DNA of 64,000 bases from the NCBI RefSeq assembly GCF_019061125.1, contig NZ_JAHQYI010000003.1, positions 62,001 through 126,000 of the forward strand. Reading direction: 5' to 3'. Shown one piece after another: positions 35,784 through 45,479 of the stretch. This DNA comes from Microbacterium sp. NC79 (GTDB lineage: Bacteria; Actinomycetota; Actinomycetes; Actinomycetales; Microbacteriaceae). A program made the position numbers and the translations under genes. The number at the start of each line of letters is the position of its first letter. Position 1 is the first letter of the stretch. A model generated the notes under the pieces. It was not told where the DNA came from and did not search any database. It worked only from the letters and a program-made list of their open reading frames with translations.

Positions 35784-35862
35784 CGGACGGGCCGGGGACG
35801 CTGGGGGGAACGACGGGAGGGAGAGGGGAGAGAGAGGGGGGAGAGCGGTGGGAAAGGGGTGT
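35780..35862 (+). other. G-rich, purine-rich tract with G-quadruplex potential
   Basis: More than eight runs of three or more G within about 80 bases, almost all purine from 35805 on, directly upstream of the fhaA promoter region. The 645 bp between aceA and fhaA hold only this tract, the palindrome, tRNA-Leu and two terminators. Confidence 0.6.
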
Positions 35863-35972
35863 GAGTTCCACGAGTTTTGCTGATCCGGGTACCGTTTTCC
35901 GGGTCTGTCCAGAGTTAGCGTCTATTCTGTCGGTTAGGTCTCAGACCCGATCCACCATGCCCGAGGAGATCC

Positions 35973-36707
35973 GTGGGATTACTTGACAGCTTCGAGAAGG
36001 GGCTTGAGCGCGCCGTCAATGGCGCCTTCGCTCGTACCTTCCGCAGCGGCATTCAGCCGGTGGAAATCGCCTCGGCCCTGCGCCGCGAACTCGATACACA
36101 GGCAGCCGTCGTCAGCCGCGAGCGCATTCTCGCGCCAAACACTCTCGACGTTTACCTCAACCCCGCCGATCACAAGCGGATGGCATCGCTCGGCTCATCG
36201 CTTCAGGACGAACTGCTCGAGCTCGTTCAGGCCCACGCCCGCAAGCAGGGATACTCCTTCGCTGGCCCCGTCTCGATTAACCTGCACGCGCACGACAGTG
36301 TGGCGACCGGAACCATTCGGGTTGAGTCGCAGACAGCGAAGGCCGCCGACATCACGTGGCAAGCCGCCGTCGACATCAACGGGCGCCGCTACCCGCTGAC
36401 CAAGGCGCGCACGGTCATTGGGCGCGGTAGCGACAGTGATATTCCCGTTGCGGATGCCGGAACCAGCCGCAAGCACGTCGAGATCGTGTGGGATGGCGAG
36501 CGTGCGATGGCGGTTGATCTCGGATCAACGAACGGTTCCAAAATCAACGGACAGCGCTTCACCAAGGCATCGCTGTCGGCTGGGCAGAGCATTCTTATTG
36601 GCGAGACGACGATCACTTTCCAAGTGGTTCCGAAATCTTCCCGCTCTGCCCGTAACGAGCCGGAAGTATCGACACGGATCTTCGACGCACGGGAGTACGG
36701 TGCATGA
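35973..36707 (+). CDS. fhaA: FHA-domain protein with DUF3662 (FhaA)
   Basis: A 244-residue phosphothreonine-binding protein. The N-terminal DUF3662 domain (about 1-110; FEKGLERAVNGAFARTF, then IQPVEIASALRREL) precedes a C-terminal FHA domain with VIGRGSDSDIPV, SRKHVEI and DLGSTNGSKING. In mycobacteria FhaA binds phosphorylated PknB and the MurJ-like regulator at the cell pole (family knowledge). A GTG start at 35973 follows GAGGAG by 4 bases. It heads the signalling and elongation operon and overlaps fhaB by 4 bp. Confidence 0.93.
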   Translation: MGLLDSFEKGLERAVNGAFARTFRSGIQPVEIASALRRELDTQAAVVSRERILAPNTLDVYLNPADHKRMASLGSSLQDELLELVQAHARKQGYSFAGPVSINLHAHDSVATGTIRVESQTAKAADITWQAAVDINGRRYPLTKARTVIGRGSDSDIPVADAGTSRKHVEIVWDGERAMAVDLGSTNGSKINGQRFTKASLSAGQSILIGETTITFQVVPKSSRSARNEPEVSTRIFDAREYGA

Positions 36708-37198
36708 CTGAACTCACCCTGTTGTTGTTGCGCATCGGATTCCTGGTGCTGCTGTGGTTCTTCGTCTTTGCCGTCGTGTATTCATTGCGCGCCGACCTCT
36801 TTGGCGTCCGAGCGCGCAAGATGCCCGAAACCGAGGCCCCGAAGCCAGCAAAGCCCGTCAAAGAAAAGCCGCAGCGCACTCCTGCTGGCGACGCCGCGAC
36901 GACAAGCACGGTCAGCCGCATCGTCATCACTTCCGGCCCGAAGGCGGGCCTGGAGATTCCGCTCGGCACCGAACCACTGACGATCGGCCGCTCTCGCGAA
37001 TCCGGCCTCGTCATTCGCGATGATTTCACCTCCAGCCACCACGCACGACTTGTGCTGTGGGGCGAACAGTGGATGATCCAAGACCTCGACTCGACCAACG
37101 GCACCTGGCACGACGGCGAGAAGGTGACCACGCCGACACCTATTCGGGCCGGTGCTCCCGTCAAAGTGGGCGCCACCGTCTTCGAACTGCGGAAGTAA
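36704..37198 (+). CDS. fhaB: Membrane-anchored FHA-domain protein (FhaB/FipA-like)
   Basis: A 164-residue protein with an N-terminal membrane segment (about 5-25, LLLLRIGFLVLLWFFVFAVV), a Pro/Lys-rich linker and a C-terminal FHA domain. The FHA hallmarks are TIGRSRESGLVI, SSHHARL and DLDSTNGTWHDG. FipA-type proteins link PknA/PknB phosphorylation to divisome assembly (family knowledge). It overlaps fhaA by ATGA and is followed by pstP after 3 bp. Confidence 0.93.
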   Translation: MTELTLLLLRIGFLVLLWFFVFAVVYSLRADLFGVRARKMPETEAPKPAKPVKEKPQRTPAGDAATTSTVSRIVITSGPKAGLEIPLGTEPLTIGRSRESGLVIRDDFTSSHHARLVLWGEQWMIQDLDSTNGTWHDGEKVTTPTPIRAGAPVKVGATVFELRK

Positions 37199-37201
37199 CG
37201 C

Positions 37202-38437
37202 ATGGCATTCGAGGGCTCAAGCGTCGCGATCTCCCACACCGGTAAGGTCCGCTCCAACAACCAGGATTCCGGATACGCCGGCGCCAATCTGTTTGTCGTG
37301 GCCGATGGAATGGGTGGCCACGCCGGTGGCGACGTCGCGTCATCGATCGCGATCTCCCGCCTTGAGTCGCTTGACCGCGCGTTCGCTGCGCCGCATGAAG
37401 CCGAAGCAGCCCTGCGTGAGGGCATCACCCAGGCGGCCACCGACCTGATCGAGATGGTCAAGAAGCGCCCCGAGTTGGCGGGCATGGGAACCACGGTCGT
37501 CGCGATTGTGATGGTCGACGACTACGCCGTCATCGCGCACATCGGCGACAGCCGCATCTATCTGTTCCGCGATCACGCCCTCACCCAGATCACCACCGAC
37601 CACACCTTCGTGCAGCGACTCGTTGACTCCGGCCGCATCACCGATGAAGAGGCCCGCTATCACCCGCGCCGCTCCGTGCTGATGCGCGTGCTCGGCGATA
37701 TGGATCCGAATCCCGAGATCGACACCTTCGTAATGAAGACGCAGGAGGGCGACCGCTGGCTGCTCTGCTCCGACGGACTGAGCGGCGTCGTTGACGACGC
37801 GCACACGGAGAAGGCGCTCGCACACGGATTCGCTCCCGGTCGCACCGCAGACATCCTGCTGAAGCAGGCACTTGATGGCGGCGCACCTGACAACGTCACG
37901 ATCGTGATGGTCGACGTCGGTGGCGCCCACCAGATGTTCTCCGGAACCCCCACAATTGTTGGTTCCGCCGCCAACCCCATCGGTATTGAGGTTCCGGCAG
38001 CCAAGCCCCGCACCAGCTGGCTTCACCCGGTGCGCACCGCGGCCAACGAACCCAGTCACTTCGAACCTGCCGCTGAGTTTCTCGAAGAGGTCATCGAAGA
38101 GGACAGGCGCCGTGCCCGCCGCCGCCGGCTGGGCTGGCTCACCGCGGTTATCCTCGTGCTCGCAGCGATCGCTGGCGGTCTCTACATGGGCTATCAGTGG
38201 ACGCAAACGTTGTTCTATGTCGGCGCCGATGAGGATTCCGTCGTCATCTTCCAGGGCGTGCAGCAATCGGTCGGACCGTTGCGCCTCTCGCACCCCTATG
38301 AAGACACCAACATCATGCTCGCCGACCTCACCGACTTCGACCGCAGCCGCGTCGAAGCGACCCTCGGTGCTCGCTCACTGACCGACGCAGAAGCGATCGT
38401 TGAGCGACTGCGCACATCGGCGGAGGCGAACAAGTGA
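37202..38437 (+). CDS. pstP: Ser/Thr protein phosphatase, PP2C/PPM family (PstP)
   Basis: Dephosphorylates the kinases of the same operon and their targets. The 411 residues have a cytosolic PPM domain (about 5-240). Metal-binding and catalytic motifs are VVADGMGGHAGGD, HIGDSRIYLFRD, LLCSDGLSG and APDNVTIVMVD. A basic RRRARRRR stretch precedes one membrane helix (LTAVILVLAAIAGGLYMGY, about 313-331). A small extracellular part of about 80 residues follows. It is coupled to rodA by a 4-bp overlap. Confidence 0.95.
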   Translation: MAFEGSSVAISHTGKVRSNNQDSGYAGANLFVVADGMGGHAGGDVASSIAISRLESLDRAFAAPHEAEAALREGITQAATDLIEMVKKRPELAGMGTTVVAIVMVDDYAVIAHIGDSRIYLFRDHALTQITTDHTFVQRLVDSGRITDEEARYHPRRSVLMRVLGDMDPNPEIDTFVMKTQEGDRWLLCSDGLSGVVDDAHTEKALAHGFAPGRTADILLKQALDGGAPDNVTIVMVDVGGAHQMFSGTPTIVGSAANPIGIEVPAAKPRTSWLHPVRTAANEPSHFEPAAEFLEEVIEEDRRRARRRRLGWLTAVILVLAAIAGGLYMGYQWTQTLFYVGADEDSVVIFQGVQQSVGPLRLSHPYEDTNIMLADLTDFDRSRVEATLGARSLTDAEAIVERLRTSAEANK

Positions 38438-39819
38438 CCGCCCAGGCCCAAAACACCGATACCGCAGTGCTTAAGGCGCTACGCAAGATCCGGATGCCGC
38501 AAACTCAACGCAACCGCGAGCTCGCGCTCATCTTGTTTGCGTTCGCTGTCATCGCTATCGCGATCGTGCTTGTGCAGCTGGGGGCGATCGGAACCATCCA
38601 GACAGACTTCTTGCTGCTCACGATTCCGATTGCGGTTTTGGTGCTTGGCCTGCATGTTCTGTTGCGCTTCGTCGCTCGCGATGCTGACCCGTTCGTGGTT
38701 CCGATCGCGACGATTCTCACCGGGCTCGGACTCACGATGATTTACCGCATCGATATTGCGGTTGACAGCTCGGGATGGGATGCGACCGGCACTCGCCAGG
38801 TGGTGTGGACCGTCCTTTCGCTGGCCGCGGCGATCGCTGTCGTGGTTTTCCTTAAGAACTACCGCGTGCTGTTCCGGTACACCTACCTTTTTGGCCTCAC
38901 CGGTATCGTTCTGCTGCTGTTGCCTTTCATCCCCTTCCTCAATGGCGGCGGAAACGCCGACGTGTGGATCTCGATTGGTGGCTTCTTCAGCTTCCAGCCG
39001 GGTGAAATCGCGAAGATCTGTCTCGCGATCTTCTTCGCCGGTTACCTCGTGCGCACCCGCGAAAGCCTGGTCTCGACGGGCCACCGCTTCCTCGGGATGA
39101 CCTGGCCGCGTGCTCGTGAACTGGGCCCGCTGCTGGTGATCTGGCTGGTATCGCTCGGTACCATCGTGCTCCAGCGCGACCTCGGTACGGGTCTGCTCAT
39201 CTTTGGCATGTTCGTTGCCATGCTGTACGTCGCAACAGGCAAGACCAGCTGGGTGTTCATCGGTGTTGTGCTCGCCAGCGTCGGCGCCTTCCTTGCCTCG
39301 CAGGTCTTGCCTTATGTGCACTGGCGTTTTGTGAGCTGGCTCAATGCGTTCGACCCCGATGTCTTAGAGGCGCAGGGCGGAAGCTACCAGCTCGTTCGCG
39401 GCCTGTTCGGCATGGCATACGGCGGAATCTTCGGTCAGGGCTGGGGTCAGGGACGCCCGGAAGAAACGCCGCTGCCACAGAGCGACTTCATCTTGCCTTC
39501 GCTCGCAGAAGAGCTTGGCCTGGTCGGTGTCTTCGCGATTCTCGCGCTGTACATGATCTTCGTGAGCCGTGGCCTGCGCATCGGTATGGCCGGTCAAGAT
39601 GACTTCGGCAAGCTGTTGGCAACGGGCCTCGCCTTCACGATGGCGCTCCAGGTGTTCATCATGGTCGGCGGCGTCACCCGCGTCATTCCGCTTACCGGTC
39701 TCACCACGCCGTTCCTGGCCGCCGGTGGTTCCTCACTCGTCGCGAACTGGATCATCGTCGCGCTCCTGCTGCGTATGTCTGACGCGGTACGCCGTCAGCC
39801 GCGGGTGGTGATCGGATGA
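38434..39819 (+). CDS. rodA: SEDS-family peptidoglycan polymerase (RodA/FtsW type)
   Basis: A 461-residue SEDS glycosyltransferase with about ten to twelve membrane helices. Conserved stretches include WISIGGFFSFQPGEIAKICL, FLQRDLGTG-type VLQRDLGTGLLIFG, LPQSDFILPSLAEELGLVG and RVIPLTGLTTPFLAAGGSS. Together with the class B penicillin-binding protein encoded next, it would polymerise peptidoglycan for polar or lateral growth. GTG at 38434 overlaps pstP by 4 bp. Confidence 0.93.
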   Translation: MTAQAQNTDTAVLKALRKIRMPQTQRNRELALILFAFAVIAIAIVLVQLGAIGTIQTDFLLLTIPIAVLVLGLHVLLRFVARDADPFVVPIATILTGLGLTMIYRIDIAVDSSGWDATGTRQVVWTVLSLAAAIAVVVFLKNYRVLFRYTYLFGLTGIVLLLLPFIPFLNGGGNADVWISIGGFFSFQPGEIAKICLAIFFAGYLVRTRESLVSTGHRFLGMTWPRARELGPLLVIWLVSLGTIVLQRDLGTGLLIFGMFVAMLYVATGKTSWVFIGVVLASVGAFLASQVLPYVHWRFVSWLNAFDPDVLEAQGGSYQLVRGLFGMAYGGIFGQGWGQGRPEETPLPQSDFILPSLAEELGLVGVFAILALYMIFVSRGLRIGMAGQDDFGKLLATGLAFTMALQVFIMVGGVTRVIPLTGLTTPFLAAGGSSLVANWIIVALLLRMSDAVRRQPRVVIG

Positions 39820-41273
39820 CGAAAGAAGTTCGCCGCCTGAGCATCGTGATTCTCGTGATGTTCTTGGCTCTGTTGACCTCCACGACGTGGATTCAAACGA
39901 TTGCCGTCGACAACCTCGCCGCGCACCCGCAGAACAAGCGCACCCTGTACGACAGCTACGAAGTACAGCGCGGTGACATCATTCTGTCCGACGGGACCGT
40001 CATCGCCTCCAGCGTGCCATCGAATGACGTGTTCTCCTTCCAGCGCGTGTACCAGTCCGCCGACATGTGGGCTCCCGTCACCGGCTACCTGAACCCGGTC
40101 ATTCAGTCATCCACCGGCATCGAGTCGGCAGCGAATGACGTGCTCACCGGAACAGACGACAGCCAGTTCTTCGACCGCATTCAACGCATTTTGTCTGGCC
40201 AGCCGCCGCGTGGTTCCTCCGTCCAGCTGTCGCTTGATCCGGTCGCGCAGCAGGCGGCGTGGGATGCCCTACAGGGTTATCAGGGCGCGGTCATTGCGAT
40301 CGAGCCGAAGACCGGACGCATTCTGGCGATGGCGAGCACGCCAAGCTATGACACCAATCTGCTGGCCTCACACGACTCGGATGCCGTCGAAGCCGCGTAC
40401 CAAGAACTCCTCGCCGCCGACGGTGACCCGCTGTTCAACCGCGCCATTGCCGGCAACCTGAACCCCCCGGGTTCCACGTTCAAGGTCGTCGTCGCTGCCG
40501 CCGCCATCGAATCCGGAAAGTACACAGAAGCCTCAACCCTGCCGAACCCCGCGACCTACCAGCTGCCGCAATCGGTACACCTGGTGAGCAATGCGAATGG
40601 CGGAACCTGTGGTCCTGGTGAGACGGTGACGATTGCCGATGCGCTGCGGCTCAGTTGCAACGTGCCGTTTGCCGAGCTCGCCGTGAAGCTCGGTGACAAG
40701 GCCATTCGCGAGCAGGCAGAGAAGTTCGGCTGGAACCAGTCGTTTGATGTGCCGCTCACGTCGACTCCTTCGTTCTATCCGCCGACGCTGGACGACGCGC
40801 AAACGGCGATGAGCGGATTCGGTCAGAGCGACGTTCGTGCAACGCCGCTCCAGGTCGCGATGGTGTCGGCCGCGATCGCCAACAAGGGCCTCGTGATGAC
40901 GCCGACAATGATCGATCGGGTGATCGCACCCGACCTCACCGTCGAGTCAGAAACCGTTGCCACTGAATTTGGTCGCGCAATCGACAAGAAGACGAGCGAA
41001 ACGTTGGTCTCAATGATGGTCGCGAATGTCGCAAACGGTGCGGCCAGCGGTGCAACAATAGAGGGAATCTCTGTGGCCGGTAAAACCGGTACCGCAGAGA
41101 ACGACGAGGGGCCCTACACACTTTGGTTTACTGGCTTCGCGCCAGCAGAAGACCCGCAGATCGCGATTGCAGTCGTTATTGAAGACGGCGGCGGTCAAGG
41201 CCAATCGGGTTCAGGGGATGAAATCGCGGCTCCAATCGCGAAAAAGGTCATGGAGGCGGTGCTAAACCAATGA
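39816..41273 (+). CDS. pbpA: Penicillin-binding protein, class B transpeptidase (PbpA)
   Basis: A 485-residue D,D-transpeptidase anchored by one N-terminal membrane helix (SIVILVMFLALLTSTTWIQ). The active-site motifs are complete: GSTFKVV (SxxK) near residue 222, SCN near 270 and AGKTGTA (KTG) near 425. It is the expected partner of the SEDS protein encoded upstream. It overlaps rodA and the kinase gene by 4 bp each, the standard actinobacterial arrangement. Confidence 0.95.
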   Translation: MTKEVRRLSIVILVMFLALLTSTTWIQTIAVDNLAAHPQNKRTLYDSYEVQRGDIILSDGTVIASSVPSNDVFSFQRVYQSADMWAPVTGYLNPVIQSSTGIESAANDVLTGTDDSQFFDRIQRILSGQPPRGSSVQLSLDPVAQQAAWDALQGYQGAVIAIEPKTGRILAMASTPSYDTNLLASHDSDAVEAAYQELLAADGDPLFNRAIAGNLNPPGSTFKVVVAAAAIESGKYTEASTLPNPATYQLPQSVHLVSNANGGTCGPGETVTIADALRLSCNVPFAELAVKLGDKAIREQAEKFGWNQSFDVPLTSTPSFYPPTLDDAQTAMSGFGQSDVRATPLQVAMVSAAIANKGLVMTPTMIDRVIAPDLTVESETVATEFGRAIDKKTSETLVSMMVANVANGAASGATIEGISVAGKTGTAENDEGPYTLWFTGFAPAEDPQIAIAVVIEDGGGQGQSGSGDEIAAPIAKKVMEAVLNQ

Positions 41274-43069
41274 GGCCAACACAGGGTGTGACCTTCGGCG
41301 GTCGTTACGAGCTCGTATCGCGGATTGCTATCGGCGGCATGGGCGAGGTCTGGGAGGCAACGGATCACGTCATCGGACGAACCGTCGCCATCAAGATCCT
41401 TAAAGACGAATACATGGGTGATCCCGGGTTCTTGGAGCGCTTCCGCGCCGAGGCCCGTCACGCCGCGCTCGTCAACCACGAGGGCATTGCCAGTGTCTTT
41501 GACTATGGCGAGGAGGCAGGTAGCGCCTTCCTCGTGATGGAACTTGTTCCTGGTGAAGCGCTGTCGACCGTGCTGGAGCGCGAAGGATCGCTGTCCACCG
41601 ACAAGACGCTGGACATTATCGGCCAGACCGCGGCAGCCCTGCAGGCGGCCCACGCTGCCGGTCTTGTGCACCGTGACATCAAGCCGGGCAACCTGCTGAT
41701 CACGCCCGATGGCCGCGTCAAGATCACCGACTTCGGTATCGCTCGTATCGCCGACCAGGTGCCGCTGACGGCCACCGGTCAGGTCATGGGTACCGTGCAG
41801 TATCTCTCCCCCGAACAGGCATCCGGCCACCCCGCCTCTCCCGCCACCGACACCTACTCGCTCGGCATCGTTGCCTACGAGTGCCTGGCAGGTAAGCGCC
41901 CGTTCACGGGTGAGTCGCAGGTCGCCATTGCGATGGCGCAGATCAACGATGCGGCACCGGCTCTCCCGCCGACCGTGGCAGAGCCGGTGCAAAACCTGGT
42001 CATGGCTATGATCGCGAAGAAGCCGGAAGATCGTCCGGCATCATCGGCGACAGTGGCTCGCGCGTGCGCAGCGCTGCGTCGTGGCGACGTATCGGCTGCC
42101 GCCGCTGCTGTTCCCGCCATCGCGGGCGCTGCCGCTATGGCCGCCGCGCCTGCTGACGAAATGACGCAGCTGCTTGGCGGAACCGCCACCCAGATGCTGC
42201 CGCAGACGGCTGCTCTCGAAACGCAGGCACGCGATCGTTCTGACCGCCCGAAGCGTAGCCCATGGCTGTGGCCGCTCATCGCCCTCATTGCCGTACTGCT
42301 GATCGCACTGGGCGTGGCCGTATTCTCGATGATGAGCGGTGGCGGCGAGCCCGATCCCTCCGTCTCCCCGACGGCGTCATCGAGCGCCAAGCCCACCCCA
42401 TCGCCCACCGCAACGACGCCGCCGCTCGTTGACATTGATGGCCTCGGCCTTTCTGGGCTGACCTGTCAGGAAGCAACCGCGAAGCTCGTCGAGAACAAGT
42501 TCGACGCTGCCTCGGTGAAGTGCATCCCTGGCAAGTCGAACCCGAACACCGAAGAGGTCGACACCGTTTACGAGTGGAGCCCAGGCGGTAAGAACAAGGT
42601 CACCACTCCGGTCACACTGACGATTTACGTTGCCGAAAGTGCGCTCACCGCTCCAGAAAGCGCCCCGGTGCTCGAAGTGAACGGCGAGCGGGTTGAGGCG
42701 AATGGCTCGGTCACCGTTGGCGACACGGTTACGGTGCGCTGGCTGACCAACTACACCGGTTGCGGCGCTGGCACCCACACCGGGTTTGATCTGCTCATCA
42801 ACAACGAGCGTTTCACTTTCGATACCGGCACCTCGTCAACGCAGTATGTGGTTCCGGAGGGTATCGAGACCCTCTCGACATCGCTTGCTGCCGTGTGCCA
42901 GGAGAACGGTCAAAACCGGTACTCCCCGGCAGCCGTGACTCAGGTCTTCGTCAACGCGCCTGCGCCCGAGCCCACTCCCACTCCCGAACCCACGCCGACA
43001 CCTTCTGAGGGTGAGGGCGAGGGCGAAGAAACAGGTTCTGATCAGACTCAGGATCAGCCAAACGGGTAA
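41270..43069 (+). CDS. pknA: Ser/Thr protein kinase (PknA-position) with extracellular PASTA-like domain
   Basis: A 599-residue receptor kinase. The kinase domain (about 5-270) has GGMGEVWEA, the VAIKIL Lys, HRDIKPGNLLI and KITDFGIARI. One membrane helix follows near 330-350 (WPLIALIAVLLIALGVAVFSMM). The extracellular part has a PASTA-like unit (GLTCQEATAKLVENKF), an Ig-like stretch with paired Cys, and a Pro/Thr/Glu-rich tail. PknA of mycobacteria has no large sensor domain, so this one is extended. Position after pbpA and before pknB supports the name. Confidence 0.9.
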   Translation: MRPTQGVTFGGRYELVSRIAIGGMGEVWEATDHVIGRTVAIKILKDEYMGDPGFLERFRAEARHAALVNHEGIASVFDYGEEAGSAFLVMELVPGEALSTVLEREGSLSTDKTLDIIGQTAAALQAAHAAGLVHRDIKPGNLLITPDGRVKITDFGIARIADQVPLTATGQVMGTVQYLSPEQASGHPASPATDTYSLGIVAYECLAGKRPFTGESQVAIAMAQINDAAPALPPTVAEPVQNLVMAMIAKKPEDRPASSATVARACAALRRGDVSAAAAAVPAIAGAAAMAAAPADEMTQLLGGTATQMLPQTAALETQARDRSDRPKRSPWLWPLIALIAVLLIALGVAVFSMMSGGGEPDPSVSPTASSSAKPTPSPTATTPPLVDIDGLGLSGLTCQEATAKLVENKFDAASVKCIPGKSNPNTEEVDTVYEWSPGGKNKVTTPVTLTIYVAESALTAPESAPVLEVNGERVEANGSVTVGDTVTVRWLTNYTGCGAGTHTGFDLLINNERFTFDTGTSSTQYVVPEGIETLSTSLAAVCQENGQNRYSPAAVTQVFVNAPAPEPTPTPEPTPTPSEGEGEGEETGSDQTQDQPNG

Positions 43070-43099
43070 GGTTGTGGCACAGCAGTAGAGGGGTATGCC

Positions 43100-44809
43100 G
43101 TGTCCGATCAGTCACGAGTTCTTGCGGGGCGCTATCGCGTCGACGGAACCATCGGGCACGGTGGCATGGCGATGGTGTACGAAGGCTTCGATATGAAGCT
43201 GGGTCGTGCCGTCGCCATCAAAATCCTCGACAAGGATCTCTCCCGGGATACGACGTTTCGTACGCGCTTCCGCATGGAAGCGCAGGCGGCGTCGCGTATG
43301 TCGCACCCGTCCATCGTGCGCGTCTATGACGCGGGCGAAGATGTCACCGAGGGTGTTCTCACGCCCTTCATCGTGATGGAGCTCGTGCGTGGCCGCACGC
43401 TCAAAGAGATCATGGCGGAGGCGCAGCTCTCCACCGATGATGCGGTGCACTATGTGTCCGGAATTCTTGAGGCGCTCGAGTATTCACACCGCGCTGGCGT
43501 GATTCACCGCGATATCAAGCCAGGCAACATCATGATCACGGCTGATCGCCGCGTCAAGGTGATGGACTTCGGTATTGCCCGCGCCGTCTCAGACTCATCA
43601 TCAACGGTGGCTGAAACCACATCGATTCTCGGCACCGCCGCCTATTTCTCGCCGGAACAGGCCAAGGGCGAGCCGGTCGATGCCCGTGCCGACCTGTACT
43701 CCACGGGCGTCGTCCTTTACGAAATGCTCGCCGGGCGCCAACCGTTCCGTGGCGACACCCCGGTCGCTGTCGCGTACCAGCACGTCTCGGAAACCCCGAT
43801 ACCGCCGAGCCAAATCGATCACCACGTGCCGCGCTCGCTCGATGCGGTCGTCCTCAGGGCGATGGCAAAAGACCCGTTCAGCCGGTATCCGGACGCGGCC
43901 ACTTTCCGCACCGCACTCCTCGGCGCCACCGCAGGCAAGGTTCCGTCGCAGCGTCAGCTCGACCAGTTGACCAACGACCTCTACGGCGCCAACCCGCGAG
44001 CTGCGGCAGAAACGGCACGCAGCCTGCGACAGATGTCATCTGACACCGGCACCACACGCACACAGCAGGGCCCGCCCGTCGCATGGATTTGGGCAACGGT
44101 CGCCGTCATCTCCGTCTTGCTCGTGTCGGTGCTGATCTGGGCGATGTCCTTCAAGTCTGTTGATGCCGTCCCCGATAGCGCGCGCGAGGTTCCGTCACTT
44201 GTTGATCTGAACTACGAACAAGCAGTCGAGGCGTTGAAAGAGAATGACCTCAACGCCAAGCGCGGCTCAGATGAGTCAAGTGCCAGTGTGCCAGAGGGCA
44301 CCGTTGTGCGCACAGACCCGCAAACCGGAACCACGGTAGCCAAGGGCGAAACGATCACGGTATACATTTCGTCTGGCACCCTCACATCGACCGTGCCCAC
44401 GCTCGTTGATCTCTCCGAAGAGACGGCGAAGGAAGCACTCGCGAAGGCCGGCTTGGATTACGGCTCCATCAAGCGCGTTAACAACCCTGATTTGCCCGCA
44501 GGTACCGTGATTTCGTCGAATCCGGCCACGGGCGACGAGGTCGCACCCGGCACGGTCGTCAACCTCGAGATCGCCACTGGCAAGGTCACCGTCAAGAACT
44601 ACGCGCCGACCTTCACGCTCACCTCCGCTGTCGACGAACTGCAGGGTCCGACGCTCAAGCTCGTCGTCCAGGTTCTTGCTGACGTGGACTGCGCAGTGGA
44701 AGAAGTGCCGAAGGTGAAGAGCCAAGATCAGGTCGGCGATGTCGCCATTGGTTCGACCGTGCAACTGCACGTGTGCTCCGGAACCACGATTCCCGAGGGT
44801 CTCGGATAG
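43100..44809 (+). CDS. pknB: Ser/Thr protein kinase with PASTA domains (PknB)
   Basis: A 569-residue receptor kinase. Kinase motifs are GHGGMAMVYEG, AVAIKIL, HRDIKPGNIMI and VKVMDFGIARA. A single membrane helix lies near 333-353. Outside are two clear PASTA repeats (VPSLVDLNYEQAVEAL and VPTLVDLSEETAKEAL) and a degenerate C-terminal third domain with two Cys. PASTA domains sense muropeptides or lipid II. GTG at 43100 starts it 30 bp after the pknA-like gene. It ends the operon and is convergent with pabA. Confidence 0.95.
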   Translation: MSDQSRVLAGRYRVDGTIGHGGMAMVYEGFDMKLGRAVAIKILDKDLSRDTTFRTRFRMEAQAASRMSHPSIVRVYDAGEDVTEGVLTPFIVMELVRGRTLKEIMAEAQLSTDDAVHYVSGILEALEYSHRAGVIHRDIKPGNIMITADRRVKVMDFGIARAVSDSSSTVAETTSILGTAAYFSPEQAKGEPVDARADLYSTGVVLYEMLAGRQPFRGDTPVAVAYQHVSETPIPPSQIDHHVPRSLDAVVLRAMAKDPFSRYPDAATFRTALLGATAGKVPSQRQLDQLTNDLYGANPRAAAETARSLRQMSSDTGTTRTQQGPPVAWIWATVAVISVLLVSVLIWAMSFKSVDAVPDSAREVPSLVDLNYEQAVEALKENDLNAKRGSDESSASVPEGTVVRTDPQTGTTVAKGETITVYISSGTLTSTVPTLVDLSEETAKEALAKAGLDYGSIKRVNNPDLPAGTVISSNPATGDEVAPGTVVNLEIATGKVTVKNYAPTFTLTSAVDELQGPTLKLVVQVLADVDCAVEEVPKVKSQDQVGDVAIGSTVQLHVCSGTTIPEGLG

Positions 44810-44834
44810 TCGCGTTACTCGCGCTGGCGGCTAG

Positions 44835-45467
44835 CTAGACGCTCAGAGGCGACAGCGAGCGCGCACGCTCAGGTGCCGCTGCGAGCCCGGTTTCTGCGAG
44901 CCAGCAGGCGAGCATGTCGTACCCGTGTTCAGTGAGCACGCTCTCCGGGTGAAACTGCACGCCATGAATCGGCAACGCACGGTGACGCACCGCCATGATG
45001 ATCCCCGACGCCGTCGTTGCGGTCACCACGAGATCGTGCGGTAGCGTCTGTGGCGCGATGGTCAGGGAGTGGTAGCGGCCAACGTTCAACGGCGAGGTGA
45101 GGCCGGCGAAAACGCTCGTGCCGTCATGGGTGATCGCTGAAACCATTCCATGCTTAAGCTCCGGTGCATGTGACACCGTCGCGCCAAACGCAACGGCAAT
45201 CGCTTGGTGTCCGAGACACACGCCAAGCAGCGGAGTGTTCGTGTCAGCGCACGCCCTCACCACCGCGATCGATGCACCCGCTTTCTGCGGGGTTCCGGGT
45301 CCAGGTGAAATCATCACGCCGTCCCATGCGGTGACCTCTGCGTGCAGTGCGACGGGGTCAAGGGCATCTGCTTCAACGAGCGTGGCTTCAGCGCCGAGCT
45401 CGTGGAGGTAGCCCACCAGCGTGTGTACGAAGCTGTCGTGGTTGTCGACGACGAGGATGCGGGTCAC
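44835..45467 (-). CDS. pabA: Class I glutamine amidotransferase, PabA/TrpG type
   Basis: A 210-residue glutamine amidotransferase subunit of aminodeoxychorismate or anthranilate synthase, supplying ammonia for folate or tryptophan synthesis. Motifs are SPGPGTPQKAG, LLGVCLGHQAIAVAFG with the catalytic Cys, and GVQFHPESVLTEHG with the catalytic His/Glu. No chorismate-binding partner gene is near, as is usual for this ori-region copy. A GTG start at 45467 lies 12 bp after the stop of a tiny membrane-protein gene. Confidence 0.92.
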   Translation of the reverse strand: MTRILVVDNHDSFVHTLVGYLHELGAEATLVEADALDPVALHAEVTAWDGVMISPGPGTPQKAGASIAVVRACADTNTPLLGVCLGHQAIAVAFGATVSHAPELKHGMVSAITHDGTSVFAGLTSPLNVGRYHSLTIAPQTLPHDLVVTATTASGIIMAVRHRALPIHGVQFHPESVLTEHGYDMLACWLAETGLAAAPERARSLSPLSV

Positions 45468-45479
45468 GCCGACGCTGCG

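Noticed and set aside
35349-35871. Several open frames across tRNA-Leu and the palindrome on both strands
   Set aside because: They read through the tRNA, terminators and repeat and show Arg/Gly/Pro-rich translations without similarity.
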